A stretch of 64,000 bases of DNA, from assembly GCA_037389465.1 (NCBI GenBank), contig JAZARR010000154.1:2356001-2420000 (forward strand), in the 5' to 3' direction. The notes under the pieces were generated by a model. That model searched no databases. It worked only from the letters and a program-made list of their open reading frames with translations, and was not told the DNA's origin. Source of the DNA: Baylisascaris procyonis (lineage: Eukaryota; Nematoda; Chromadorea; Rhabditida; Ascarididae). A program made the position numbers and the translations under genes. The first letter of the stretch is position 1. Every line of letters starts with the position of its first letter. Of the stretch, positions 1 through 14,200 are shown piece after piece.

Positions 1-1294
1 TTTGTTCATACAAAAGCAATAATAAGTAAAAGGGAATTAAACACAGCAAAACGCCTCAACTATTTATGAAGAGTGAGCAACATATAACATCCTTTCCTTT
101 TATTATTACTGAAAGACAGCAATTTCAATCACCTTTAATTACATTTCGGAGGGAAAATGACACAGCTGCACGGTGATTTACGGGGTATGTCAAATAGCGT
201 TATTCTGCAAACATTTGTGAGTTTCCTTCTATGAACCCTTTTTTGGAAATTGAGCACTTATTGCTGCCAATTGTAAACATTCGCATTAGCTTTTCTTCTG
301 TTTTCTGAACAGTTTTTCAGCGGAAGTAGGCAGTGGTATGTTTTTTTATTTATCTCCAGCGATTAGTCATTGAAGTGCAATAGACTTCTTTTATTCATCA
401 CTCAATCAACCTCATGAAGCCAAATTTTCGTAGGAAGCGTCAAACGACATGCATGCATAAGTCAAGATGACAAACAAACTTGCCTAATTAGAATCTGCGG
501 ACTGGCGGTACTGGTTTGAAAATTGGTAATCGAGTCTTTAAGTACCTTTGTCATTGAAGACAGGAAATGTGCCCCCTTATACTCTGTACTTCACTCAGAT
601 TGAGTATTTGACAAGTAACGAAAATTTTTACTAATTTGATCATCTGGAGAAGAAGCAGAGAATTTTTCAACTGATTCTAAACAAGATAATCTGAAAAAAA
701 AAAAATTCAATAACTCATCATAAATTCGAACGACATCCGCTTTTCTTTGGTGAACATGTGTGACAGACAATGAGGTAACAATAACCGTCTAAATGCACAC
801 AAACTTTTCTTCTCTGAAACGTCTAAGACTACGTTGATAAAGAATTGTTCAAAGGAGTTCCATTGATGATACTGGGAGTAGTCAAGTCAATCCGAGGAAA
901 GGAACTTTTGAGACTCATATCGTAAGCAATATATCCAAACAGAGATTTTATTTGGCTCTCTATTGATTTATAGTCTACTAGAGCCTAACAACGATAATCA
1001 GATGGCAACTAATGGTTGCACTGAGACACTACAACGTGGAGTAGTGGAGATTTTAGACGTGTGCGCTAGTTGAGGTGGTGATGGCATGTCATTTGGATGT
1101 TCACTAACATCCTAAAAATAGAATTAAGTGAAAAATGCATGAAACAATTTAATTCTAACCCTAGCATTATCTATTACAATTGTGCTTCGCTATGCAAGTT
1201 TTCTTCTTGCGAATTCTCAACAGCTCTCGGCTCGACAGCGATATTTTCCACCGCGTCGAACACGGCTGTAGAAGAAGCGCAAAGACTGATAGGA

Positions 1295-1330
1295 GTATAT
1301 TTTCATGTATTCCGATACATGAAAATATAC
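1295..1330. repeat. Perfect 16-bp inverted repeat, 4-base loop
   Basis: GTATATTTTCATGTAT (1295-1310), loop TCCG, then its exact reverse complement (1315-1330). It lies in the gene-free left end. It could be a hairpin, a binding site for a dimeric protein or the centre of a collapsed foldback element. Confidence 0.85.
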
Positions 1331-4061
1331 CAATCTACCTTTTTCACTGCTTCCAACAAACGAAGAGCTCTGTTGGTAATACTTCTGAAGTTGAGTGCTG
1401 CGCTCGTCATTCAGTTGTTCTCCGTTCCTATCGATCTTTACGTTCAATCACTTTGTCACGTCAACCATCATTAATGTTCTTTTTATCAGCACTGCATTTA
1501 CGTGTATGATGCTTCCTTCACAGCTTTTAACGACCATCCTCCCACTTTTCTGTCGTTCATCGACTTGGCATTTACGCATTTCAAGTGGTATCACTAAAGA
1601 CAACAAACGACTCTACTTTGAAATGTTTTTGTTTTTAGCAACAGATAAAAGAACACCTTTAATCTCTCAAAATGTAGCGTTTATCCGTTAGGTGGTACGC
1701 CTGATCGTAAATGTTCTCGCTTGCCAGCATTTACACAATCAAAACGAATGCGAAATTTTATCAGCACTGATCACGGGACCATCATACCCGTTAGATAGCT
1801 CACATATCAGCAATAGTGTAACCAATTCCTTGCATGAGCAATGTTTTTCAGATAAGAAAAAAGGGTGCAACAATCGATGATATTCCCAATGTTTTGAAGG
1901 CTAGCATCAATTAAATTGGTTAAAACGTCATGAAGATGAGCAGAAAATTTACTTCCGCTTTTCTCAATGATATTCATTTCTGACGAGTTCTTATTTTATC
2001 AGCCAGCGCCAGCTGGAAAATGTAAATTTAAGAGAACGCGTAGAAAGTAGCTGATTTCTTGAATGCCAAAACAAGAACGATGCTCTGTGAAGAGAGTAAA
2101 ACTTGAAAGAGACACAAATCAAGAAACAATTCGACCAAATTGGTGATATTTATTGATAGTCATATTGTTGTCGGATCGATGATAAATGCCTTGATAATGT
2201 GATAAATGAACTGCACATCCACATGTATATACAAATAATTTTGTTAATAATACATTTTATCTGGAAGGATAGTTCGACGATCGTAGGAAAAACAATCTGC
2301 GATAAGTAGGTATTTTCCCATCTGCAGGGGAATTAGGTTTTCCGCAATGTACTTACTTTTTGAAGGTCACCTCGCTCACTGTAACATCTAGTATATAGCA
2401 TCATGTTAATACACAATAAAATCAACGTTTAAGAATGGAAACGCCATGAAATGTTATCTGACACGAACGAAAATGAAATGCATCAATGCTAGATGCTAAA
2501 TACAATCAATAAAGATCAATCAATACAACAGTAAAATACATCAACACAAGTACAATACATTTATTTGTCTTTTTCAGGCGCTAAAGGAGATGGGTTATAC
2601 TGTTAAATAGATGGGATTTACTTCCAACAAGAAATCTCTTTTATGGTCGATCCTGATAATGAAATTGTTTATGATCAAAAGTTCGACATATGGACTTCAA
2701 ATAGGATGATGGGCAATTTATATAACATATTCCGTACGGCTATGTGTTACCTTTGTTAAGGAATAAGCAGTAGGAAGTAAGGACTTCTGGCCGTACAAGT
2801 GATAATCGAGAAGTAAAGCTGAGTTGTGACTTAATTAGAGAAGAAAATAAGAAAACATATAATAGCCAACAAGAAAACAAATGAGATGCGCCAACTCCGT
2901 GAATAGAGAAGAAAGAAAAAGATCGTAAATGAAAGAGTTTCCCATGAAATGTAAACACGCTATACATCTCTTTCATGTAAATTCTTCACTTAGCACCACA
3001 GCATGATTTTGAATGAATTTATTCGCATCCGAAATAACAAAATTGGCAAGATAGAGAGATGTTCTAAGAGATAACGAATAATACAACCTCAGAAGTACTG
3101 CTACGAAGGGATGAAATAAAGAGATGTAATAAAACATGAAAATTATGGAATGCCTAAACGTATGATGAAATGCCCAAAGGTAAAACATATAAGGGATGTG
3201 AAAAACATTTCATTCTGCCTATCACATATAAAGTGAGAGGTAGAATGGAATATGACGAATTTGGCTTTCTCTACATATATCCAATCATTGATGTAAAACC
3301 GAATAATTAGTTATATAAATCGATATGTCAATGCTATAATATTTCCGATGAAGTTAATGATAATCGATTTCTAAAAGTGGTTAGTGAATGCAACGAGCAC
3401 TTGTTTCGATGATGAATTCGTTACATTTATTAGCCTATTTGAAAAAGAAAAAAAAGAACTTATCTTTGTTGAGTCGACATTTATCAACGGTGAACTGATG
3501 AGCATTAGTATAGTGGATATAACCGATAGTGCCGACCGACGAATTGAAAAATGTTGCTTAGCAGAGATCATCTTGTTTATATACAATAGCGCATACCACA
3601 CAAAGATCAGGACGTAAGCAGCGCAGCTCAAATGTTGATAAAGGCAGCATATGGATTCTGTTCATGTGGAGTTATAAATCGTTTTCTTTTCATCCGATGT
3701 GCAACGTCATTGGACACCTTTAAATAGGCATATGTCACGAGTATCGGTTTTGTCGATCCGATGAGGATCATTCATGAGCGGTTTATGCTTGACTTTTTTT
3801 TTGTTGCCTTATTATTTTCACCTTTTTAAATTACCTTCACAGAATTTCACTACCTTCTTCTCTCTTATAATTATATTTTGGCGGTGTTGAATGACTATGC
3901 CCTCACCACTTACGCAATAAATGAATGCTGAAATCTCGAAAGAAAGTTTTTCACTTCTAGCAACTAATGAATCTCCTGATCAAATAAATCTAGTTGCGGA
4001 ATATAGCTGCAACAGTTGAAATGTGAACTGCTATGCATTCATTTGAAATTTGAAAATGGAA

Positions 4062-4071
4062 TTGGCGCGAA
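4062..4071. promoter_or_regulatory. E2F-like site upstream of the kinesin-4 gene
   Basis: TTGGCGCGAA is the reverse complement of TTCGCGCCAA, an E2F/DP consensus core. It lies 1.2 kb before the kinesin-4 start, flanked by an imperfect inverted repeat of CATTT...AAAATG. Chromokinesins are cell-cycle genes in other animals, which makes the site plausible. A single match could be chance. Confidence 0.3.
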
Positions 4072-5254
4072 CATTTTCATTTGAAATGTGCGTACGCAGT
4101 CCAATGCGCAATACAACTTTGCAGTTGTTTAGTAACGTTTATGGTTTTGCAGTTGAGCGGCGCTTCAGTGCTGCGTAGTGTTGAATCTGCGCAGAGATTT
4201 TTGGGTTGCGTCTGGTTTGTGCCAGGTTAAGCCAATTCGTCGAAGTGGAGTGGTTTAGCTTTTCCCAATATGGGAACGGGAAATCCCGATCAGACCGGGG
4301 TCGTGCTTGCCCGAAACCAATGCACCTGTGGTTGCAAGTCATTGTGACGTTGTTGCCTGTTGCATCGGTGACAGTTGATGTCTTACGATCTCTTCCAGGT
4401 GGCTGTTGTTTGCGTATAAAAGGATTGAATCACCTGAACCAAAGTTTTTTTAAAGATTTTAATTTTTTTTTTTACATTTGTGAAGCAGATTACGATGAGG
4501 TTGTGCTCGCCTAAGTGTCTGCTTGTACCTCCTTCCCCATAGTTTCAGCTTGGAAGCCATTGAAAAGAGAATTGTGAATTGTGCTGGGTATTATACGTGG
4601 CATAGGCGACAGTATTTTTAGGCTTTGGTAATTAATTCTAGGTGTTATATAAGAAGTTGAATGCACTGCAAAAGTTTTTTTTCTTGCATTTCCGACAGGT
4701 GGGAACGAATCCAACGAACTAAAAGGGATCTTTTATTGTGAATTTGTGCGAGTGGCAGATTTAATAAAATCGATATATGCGTTATCAGGCATTTTTATAT
4801 TTCTTAGAACCTTATAAGATTGTTCGATTTGGCGAATGAGACGCGAAAAATGCATATCGCATCAGCTGCTTCTTTGCTAGGCATCTTCGTGTATTTTGGA
4901 AATAAGTTTTTTTCTTCAATAGTTGAGAGATGGATTAATTAGCTGCTCATTTTTTGTTGAATGCTGATTTCTGCAGTTGATCGGTTATGCGGAGGTGTAT
5001 TTTATGTTATTTTCTTCTTTTGTTTATTGCTTATATGACTTACTAGTTCGTGCAATTCAACAAGCACATATTCTACTACTCTGCTTGATGCATTTCTCCG
5101 CTTATTCAAATTCACACCTCCAATCGGAAACAATATATTTCGGCTGTTTTGACGGACTATTTACTTTGTTTGTATTCTAAAATCACAATGAGTGTTCGGG
5201 ATTTATGTGTGATATGCGACAATCAAAAGCAACATTTGTTGTGGATTGGTCGGA

Positions 5255-5268
5255 TTTTAGCGGAAACA
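5255..5268 (+). promoter_or_regulatory. Candidate SL trans-splice acceptor of the kinesin-4 gene
   Basis: TTTTAG at 5255-5260 ends 8 bases before the ATG at 5269. Nematode spliced-leader acceptors resemble cis 3' splice sites and lie a few bases before the start codon. No upstream donor or exon of this gene is evident. The site could instead be unused, with translation from the in-frame ATG at 5149 or 5188. Confidence 0.4.
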
Positions 5269-8200
5269 ATGGCGGATATTCCCGTACGAGTGGCTGTACG
5301 GGTGCGTCCAACAAGCACAAGGGAACAATCGGAAAGCGCACGGACTTGTGTTGTGTGCTTCGAAGAACAGAACCAAGTAGGTTTCGATTAAAGTGCATTT
5401 TCGATCTCTATACATTTTCCTGCTTGTTTCATGAATGAGTGACATTTCTTTTTTCGTTTTTTTTTTTTCAAATGAGACATTGAAACCTGGAAAAAGAGGA
5501 TAGAAGCGGGAACCATTGAATTAAGATGAGCTAATGACAGATAGCTGAAGCAAATTCGGAATCGATTATTAGGCTGTTGAAGGTATGCAGCAAGAATCGT
5601 TACTATTCGTTATCATCGCTTTTTTTATTGCTGAAAATATTTCATGCGAAGAATTGGGCATTTTTCAGGCATTTGCTTTTTTCCAGATACGTGGAGTATT
5701 TTATCGTGAATTCTATGAAATGTGCTTTTTCTATTTCGTCTGGTTCTTTTTTGGATGAATTATTGCCTTCGGACTAGATGGGTTAATTGGAAACTTACGT
5801 ATGAGATATCATCCCTTTCGCCGCTCTTCACCTTCTCCTTTCCCTCTACCCGTCCATTATTGAAATAGTGGCTTCTTTCTATAAAGAGGATATTACAGGT
5901 ATCGGTGAACGGAAAGATGTTTGCTTTTGACAACGTGTTCGATATGACTGCCTCACAAGAAAATGTGTATGAGGCTTGCGCTGCACCCATGCTTGAATAT
6001 TTGTTCAAAGGTTTCGTCTTTGCAATAGATTCATAAATCTGTTTATATAAAGACTTGGAATAAATTTATTATGAGTGACGATGAGCGTTAAATATTGAGA
6101 AATACTTTGTCTTGGGATTAGAGTTTTCCTGTTCTTGTTTTCGATCATATTTAGTACATGTTTTGAGAGATGAAACTTGGACCATTTTCATACGGACCTT
6201 TAAATATTTTCTTGAATAGAGCTGTACATGACGTACAAAACTTTGAGAGGGAACATTCATAAAAACCCATTATGTTTTTTTGTCAAAAAAACTGCCTAAA
6301 AAAGTCATTTATGAATTTCTTTATTCCGATATCAATTATCAATGATAAACTTGTGAAGAGTCGATTGATGGCGGCACTATGTTATTAGATGTCGAATGTT
6401 AGAAAAAATGTGCGTATCGGTAAAGTCATTCCTCATCATGTGTTTATCTGACAGTGTGCTGTCATTTATATAAAATGTGTTTTAATTATATTCGTTGCTT
6501 TAATAACGTGCACGTACGAAGCAGCCAAAAGTTGCTTGAATCTTTCCTCCTTTCCATTTCTAATGCTATTACATCGAATGTTTAAAAAAAAAAAATTGTT
6601 TCCGATTGCGCACTTCACGACGATCGGTTATTAGAAGGTCCTTTTGGAATTAGAAACAGTAAAAAATTTTAGCTCCAAATTTTTCAAGCAACCATAAGTA
6701 TTGGTGTACTTTTGCAGGATACAATTGCACCTTACTAGCGTATGGTCAAACAGGTAGCGGAAAGACGTATACGATGGGCACCGAGGAAACGGCTGTAAGT
6801 TGAACAGTTTATCCATTGTGCTTTCTCGTTCTTGTTTTATGCATCTTTATTAAAGAAAACTCATCTCTGATCCACTATATTCATTTTTGGTCGTTTTCGC
6901 TAGCGACAGAAATGCGCATCTTTTATACAGCTCGAAGAGTTGGAGGTACGACAGGGAGGGGGCTTCTCCCAGAGGATGTGGTAGGAGATATATGGAGGAC
7001 CGTAGTTGCCGATGGTGCGCTAGCTGATATGCGTTTTCAATTTATTGGAGAGCCGAATAATGCTTCCTCAAGGTTGCTGCAAAACGTGGATAACCAACAG
7101 CCACTCATTGCGATCAAGAAATAATATTTATTGGCAATATCATTATAATGTGAAGCTGCATGTTTGCTTGCGAAGCTGATTTGATTTGCTTGATGAAGTA
7201 TGGGAATGGCAAATATTATCTTTTAATGGGTTACTGCTTACGTGGGATGTGATGCTGTGGTCGTTGAATCTCATCGCAGCATTTTTCTCTTTTATCGGCT
7301 TCATGATTTTCGCATCGTTGGACGCAGTGAGATATTAGTCCTGACTGCGCATATTGGCGTTGTATTAAAAGTGCTCATATTATTATTATTATTTTTTTTT
7401 TGACGATCCGTGCTTAAAAGGGTTGTGGAGCACCATCTTTTTTTGAAGATTGTTTCTCATAATTATAAACTAAGCAAACTGAGGTCATTCATTATAAGCG
7501 TTCAGGATTCGATAAATAGTGACCGACGTGGGATTATTACACGCATAGTGGATGCAATTTTCGAACAAATCGGTATGTCGGCGCTGTACTCCGTAAGTGT
7601 GTCGATGCTGGAGATCTACGAAGAACGAGTGATTGACTTGCTGACGCCATCACGGGACAATCTGCAGATTCGCGAAATGAAAGGGACAGTCTTTGTAAGC
7701 TGAATAAGAGCATCCTAAACTTGCTCATGAACCTTTCTTCGTGAGTATGCCCTTTTCCTAGCATAGTGTGGTGTGGTATTGAAAACATGCATGCGATCTT
7801 TTGTTTGTTTTGAACATCGAATCATGTTATAATGAAATATCGAATTTCCCTTGTGGTTGTTTAACTGATCGTATGTGTTCACTTAGAACGCAAGTGTACA
7901 GCATTAAAGTGAGCACATGTTTCTGAAGGTGCAATTTTAAGGCTACTTATTTAACACATATTTGAAATGCTGCGCGAATTATGAGGCACTGATTGCAGGG
8001 AGATATTTCCGCTAATTCTTTTGAGGACAATTAATCAAACAAATTCATCACTGACAAAGAATTGTTACAGGTACAGGGACTTTCATCGGAGCGTGTGAGC
8101 AGCTTAGCAACAACAATGCAGCAATTGGAAAAAGGCTCTCTTTTAAGAAGTAAAGGAGAGACGGCAATGAACGATAAATCATCTCGTTCGCATGCAATCT

Positions 8201-11200
8201 TCACCGTTACAATAGAGAAGTTCCCTGACGAAAATGGGTACGCTCAATTAGTGCTATTTTTAACTATATCGTTTGCATTTTTGTTAATTTGATTGGCAGA
8301 AACGCTTTGTATTATTATTCGGTTTGTTGGGAAAATTAAAGCAAAAGATAAAGAGCGGGTTGGTCTAAACGAATGCGATGATCTCCTAAATTTGTTTCAT
8401 AACGATCAGTCGATTTCAAAGAAAACTAGATTCGTAGATTTTCGCTAGGGATCAAAGTGTGAAGGGATTATTTTGCATATTTTATATTTCTTGTCAACTA
8501 TTAAAGTTGTTGAGCAGAAGGAGGGAATGCAAAAGCGCATATTGCGCCACTATCACTACGAGTTTTTCCACTAAATCACATTAATGAGGGCAGATTGTTA
8601 CTTGATAACCTTTGGGAATTGCGATTGGCGATCGTTATTACTGAATATCGATCCATATGAGTCTTTTTATTACAGATGATCTGCTTTTTGCTTGTGTTAT
8701 TAGAGCACTATTTATTTTTGTTTTTTATTCCCTATAGAATAGTATTGGACAAACTGAGGGATGAAGAATAGAGCATATCACTGTATTAGTACTTTGATAA
8801 TTTCCTGCTTACAGCTTCCAGTATTTAGAGTTGTTGGTTGCATTACAGCACATTCTTTGAAATGTCTTTAAATATGTTTTCAGAGAGGGTGGATGCTTTA
8901 GGTCGAAATTGCATCTCGTTGATTTGGCAGGTTCAGAGAAACTTAAGAAAACGCAAGCAGAGGGTGAACGGATGCGAGAGGGAATAAAGATAAACGAAGG
9001 CCTTCTTGCACTGGGCAATGTAATTGCGGCGTTGGCTGAGGCGGGCGGTTCAGCACGACACATACCGTATCGGGATTCGAAGATCACTCGATTACTTCAA
9101 GGTAACGGCTGTTGAAAAATGCTTGTTATGGATTAGGTTGGGTGATGGGTGAGGTTGTTTTATTGGTGGAATTTTCTTGTCATGAGAGTGTCACTGCACT
9201 TAGCGATTGCACTGGAAATACAAGTTCTTGTGGAATATGATCTAAGGGGTGATTTGCTCCTTCTGAAGGTTTCTTTATTCTTTAATGTGTTTTATGCTTA
9301 TAATGCATAATAAATACTCCAATGAATATTTGTTGATTGAAACTTCCCATAGTTGCTATGAGGGTGTTCGATGTTCTTTGGTTTTTTGCAATATTTGTCT
9401 TCTAGCCAATAAACTTTTCTTGCCGGTATTCTTTTGTGATATCGGTAAGGAAATTCGATCTATAAAATTCCTAATGAATAGTATGACGGTGAATGATAGG
9501 GGATAAAGCTTTTGCGCTTTCTAAGGGGACGGAGATTACGACAGCACTCTTCAATACGCGGTTGCTGTCAATGCTGTCGTCGTTTCGCACCGACTAATAA
9601 AAGCACTTCAGAACCCGAATTGTATTTTATTTCAAACTGACAAGAGCTTTTGTTGAAGACTGTGCACCTTGTTGTGTATGCTATTCGGTTTGTTTGTAGA
9701 CTCCTTGGGTGGCAACAGTTATACGGTGATGATTGCTTGCGTGTCTCCGGCCGATACGAATGCAGAGGAAACGATGTCGACGTTGCGCTATGCGGATCGA
9801 ACAAAGAAGATCAAGAATAAGCCGATCATCAATGTGGATCCTTCGGTGGCTATGGTGGAATCGTTGAGAGCCGAACTTGCAGCCGTAAAGCGCGAACTTG
9901 CGATATTTAAGACCGGTGAACAATCGCTTCCCGAATCATCGATATTGGCTAGGTATGCAGCAAATTTGCTTGCTGAGTTGCGCGTTAGCATTTCACTTAC
10001 ATGAGGAAATTTTGCATTGCATTTATTGAAAACTGACCTCACATTTATTCCTTGTTTTTTATTTGAGCGCTCCCACAGGTGCTTATACAATTCTTTACAT
10101 TTTCTGGCTGCACAGTGCATTTCCTCTGCTTACTTCGCGAAAATAAGAAGTGAAATGGGAAGAATAGTCGTAGAATCACTTCGTTGTTGTGAGTGTTATT
10201 TCTCGACCTTCTGAGTTTGGACACTATCCATATATGAAAGGCTTATGATTGTTAAATGCAAGACTATCGTACGTTGCATCTCGAAACTTGGCTGCATCAT
10301 TCTGTTTTCATTTGAAAAAACCACACCAATTTTTCTTCAATGTTATGAAGACCTCTGTGCATTCGTCAAATGAAATTGTTTCATCCCTCAGCGCATAAGT
10401 CCTTGCATCTTCTGATCGGAAGTTTCAGAGAAACTGAAGCAAATATACCATTTTTGCGAATAAAGTTAACTGAGGATGGTTTTTGTGAAGTTAAAATTTT
10501 TGCTGCACTGCATTTGGAGAAATTAGAAGTGATGTGCTGTGACCTTTCAGCCATTTCTATGTCAGAATCACTAATAAGGAGTTAAGCTCAGGTCAATGTT
10601 GTGGATCTTCGTTGCAGTCGATTTCACTGCAAAGGGGAGAGGACGTGGAGAATATTGGTAGTATATCACAATCCGCGGTGGTCATGCTGGGAAGAGAAGC
10701 GGATGATTTTTGCATGCGATAATCGAATGTTTGCTTTCTAAGCGTTCATTTTAGTGACGTTGATGTTTAAGGGCTGAACGCCTGGAGAAGGAATTGGCAG
10801 AGGCAAACAGCACTATCAGGTCGTTGAATCTCCGCTTGGCTGAAGAGGTGGCGGGAAGATCAATTTTTGTCGAGCAATTGTTTGCTGCGACGCAAGCTTA
10901 CGAAACACTGAAGCAACGCATGCGTACCGCTCTTGAGTAAGTTCAAATGCTTTAATTTTTGCTGAGGTTGGCAGAAATAATGCAATACTGAAGTGCGATG
11001 ATGGCTCTTTTTTGAACAACTTTGTTAGCATTTAGATGCAATAAATGCACAAGTCTTTCAATTATGCTAGTCATATATTACTAGAAAGATTTGGCATTTT
11101 GGCTATGTTTTTTCCATCTTTACCATTGCTGCAGTCGTTACCATGCATGCTTGTTCTTTGAACATCTCAACCGCTCACAGCTTATCCTACTTTCCTTTAT

Positions 11201-14200
11201 GTCATCCGGCAGTCTCTTTAGATTCGACAACTCTATAAATGAGGATGGGAGTATTCTAGCAACTGACTGATGACTGTTTGCTTATTCTCAGTATTTGTCC
11301 ATTCGCTTTTCATTTAGTAATGAATGCATTTATCTGGTCGTTATCATGTAGTTATGTTCAGGGGGAAGGCGGAAGAGAGCGAACTTCTTCGTTTATTGGA
11401 GGTCTCCTTCTCGCAGCCTTCTGTTATCCATGATGACGAGCAACAGGCAGAAGACATCGAAAAGGAAAAGGGATCGCAAGTGAGTTACTACTGCATAAGA
11501 ACAGAAATAGTGAGGAAAAATTGGGAAAGGGAAACTTTGGGGAGAGAGAAAAGTGTCCGGTTTGAAATTATGTTTGTTTTAATTATGCTGAAACTATATT
11601 TTTTGAAGTTTCCTTTGTAGAACTTAAAACTCGTATTTTCGTAGCTAACTGATAAGCTTTTTTTTTTTGACGACCTGCACAGTCCTAATGGTGTCTTTTT
11701 AAGTAGACCTTTTGGCTTATCTTGTCAGGGAATGACATTTTTTTACGATAGTTTTGCTTCCATCGAAAGTAGATTCGAAGAGTTGGTTATATTATTAATA
11801 GAAAGTGGGAAAAAACAACAGAGAGCAACAAGGAATTAAAGCAATCTTTCGCTATATACGGAAGCCACACTTATCCGTAATGCACATCATCACTGTTGTT
11901 TCACCATTATCGTATTACATGTTGTTTGGTGGCATTCAATTGTGTTTGATCTTTGGAGAGGAGAAGATTAGATTCCACTAGAATTTACGTTCAGCCGGAA
12001 GTGGTGATGACAAGTGAGGTGGATCGTGGTTGTGATCATATTTAGTTAAGCTCGATGCTTCAAACAAGGCACTCAAAGAGGTTATGTTTATTTTTAGTGT
12101 GAAGAAGACGATAGCGACGAAGCGACCTCAGATCCGGCCTATGTAACGGAGTTTGCAGAAAAACAATCGGCCCTCAGTCGCAAATTTGCCTCTCTTCTAG
12201 ATGAAATAAGGAACAAGGTAGTGTAATTTCGTTTTTTCTTCATAAATGCGTTCGTTACCTTATCTGGGACAGCCATTCATCGCTTGGAATTCTTACGAAT
12301 AGAATTTTATGTTGTAGTGTTACCTACCAAATTTGTTGATAATTTGAGAGGACGGGTAATACAATTTTAGTCTAAAATGTTCTTTATATGTAGCTGAAGC
12401 TTCGTTCTGCGTTGTAAGAAGCTAAATAGGCTATCTGTAAAATGTTTGGAAGTGCAAAAGTTGTAAAAGTTAAGGATCAAAGCTGGAAGGGTTAAACAGG
12501 TAAAAGGGCAATGGAATCGAAGTTGCAGTAAGCAAGCAATGCTTGCTGTGTTTCTAGGAGAAGGCGTTCGAGGTAACAGAACACTCAAAGGCACAGTTAG
12601 AGAAAATGAGGGAAGCCCACGAAGCTGAGCTGGAGGAGCTGCAAGCGAAATTAGCTGCAATCGAGAAGGAGCGTGACGACCTACAGGCTCAACTCAGAGG
12701 AACTTCCATCCATCACAAGTGAGTTCAACTGTTCATTCGAATAAAGATGCTCATACCAGTAGGTGTTGCATATTCATTTATATCTCCAAGTAGTGTACTG
12801 ATCACACGGTTCCTAGGGACAACATGCGTCATTAGTTAACACTCTTTTAAAATGTGTTGGTGGGTAGGCTCTTTTTGAAAATAATTTGGCATGGGAGAAC
12901 TCAAGGAGGTAATATCTGCAAAATGTTTTAATGTGGAGAGAGAATAAAGGTTACCGGAGGGATTTTATAATGCGCGTAGTGGGCGCGTAATTTATGAGAG
13001 CTTGTTTGCTTTAACAGCTGATACAAGCAAACAGTATATCATTAGTTGTGCAACATTCCAGGTGCATTTCATATGGTGGGAGAGGGACACGAAACAATGC
13101 GTCAGACTCCACTGGCAACATTTTTGGCACTTTATCTTGCAGTGTTGACCTCCCCTACACTGACAGGAGGGGTACAATACCTGTGTATCGCGCACCGAGC
13201 AGCCTACAACTATTCAGCTGCATCGAGCACTGTAATGTTGGAAAATATGGCAGTCTGACATTCTTTTTCCTCCCCCACACACACCCACACGACAATATGT
13301 TTAGTTGCGCATTTAAAACTTTTACACTTACTTGCCTATAGAGAGCAATTCGAATAGCTTACGAATGAGATTCACTGATGTGTTTTAGGTGCTATCGTAG
13401 GAGAGCTGATTCGATGGTTAGAAATTGACTCGGATTATACGTCCCAATTTTTGTTTGATTTGTTTTTTGTTCTCCGCTCTTCCCTCCCTCCCTTCCCTTC
13501 GCCTTCTGTGGTATTCATTTTTCGTATTTCAGACTGAGCGAAGACCGTCGAAGGCGCGTACATGAGCTAGGAAAGGAAATCGACGCCAATCGCAAACGCA
13601 TAAATGAATTGAAGAAGATCGAGACAGAAAACGCGAAACTGCAAGAGCACGCCAAGAAGCTCACGCAGGAGCTTCAAGTGGGACTTCCTTTCTTGGTTGT
13701 TGTGGAAATTCTATCAAATCCCACGACTATCTGCTTTTTGTCTCCGCATTTTGGCCATCAGCTAGTAGTTAGTCGGGCTTGTTTCATCTCTTTGGCCTGT
13801 CTGTTTCATCCAAAGACGGGCGTGAAAGTGTGTTGGCCTATCATTAGGGGAGCTGGGAGAGAGGGGTGAAAATTGAGTTTATTCACTGGCCAGATTTGGA
13901 GGATTTCATTGCTGCATTTGAATTGTTTTCTGTATCGTACCGTAAGAAGGATCTCATCTTGATAAAAGACACCGCAAATTTCAAGTGCTTGCAGTTTGTG
14001 AGGCCAAATGTATAAGTAAGGAGTAAGGATTAAGTAAGTACATAGAATAAATCATGTCGGCAGCGGTTTTCTGCTGAAAACTGTACACGGGACTTCTGTC
14101 ATCTTTTTATTTTGGGGTGTGTTCGGCATTGCTGTATTCTCGATGTCGTTATTATTCTGCCTTTTAAAAAGGGAAGAGTCTACGACTTTCTTAGAGCGCC

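Larger units (their letters stand above)
1..5254. other. Gene-free left end (upstream of kinesin-4)
   Basis: No exon of a recognisable protein was found on either strand. Reading frames are short and look random. The only protein-like one is at 3384-3617 (+), 77 codons without a confident start. The stretch at about 4130-4400 is richer in GC than its surroundings and carries overlapping frames on both strands. The 16-bp hairpin at 1295-1330 and the E2F-like site at 4062 lie here. Confidence 0.6.

Noticed and set aside
6816..7124. 102-codon plus frame with an [17 protein letters not shown] stretch, between kinesin exons 3 and 4
   Set aside because: Exon 3 joins exon 4 in frame and matches kinesin-4 without it; no family match, so it was left as intron.
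13046..13341. Overlapping frames of 70-97 codons in kinesin intron 11
   Set aside because: No homology and not needed; exons 11 and 12 join in phase.
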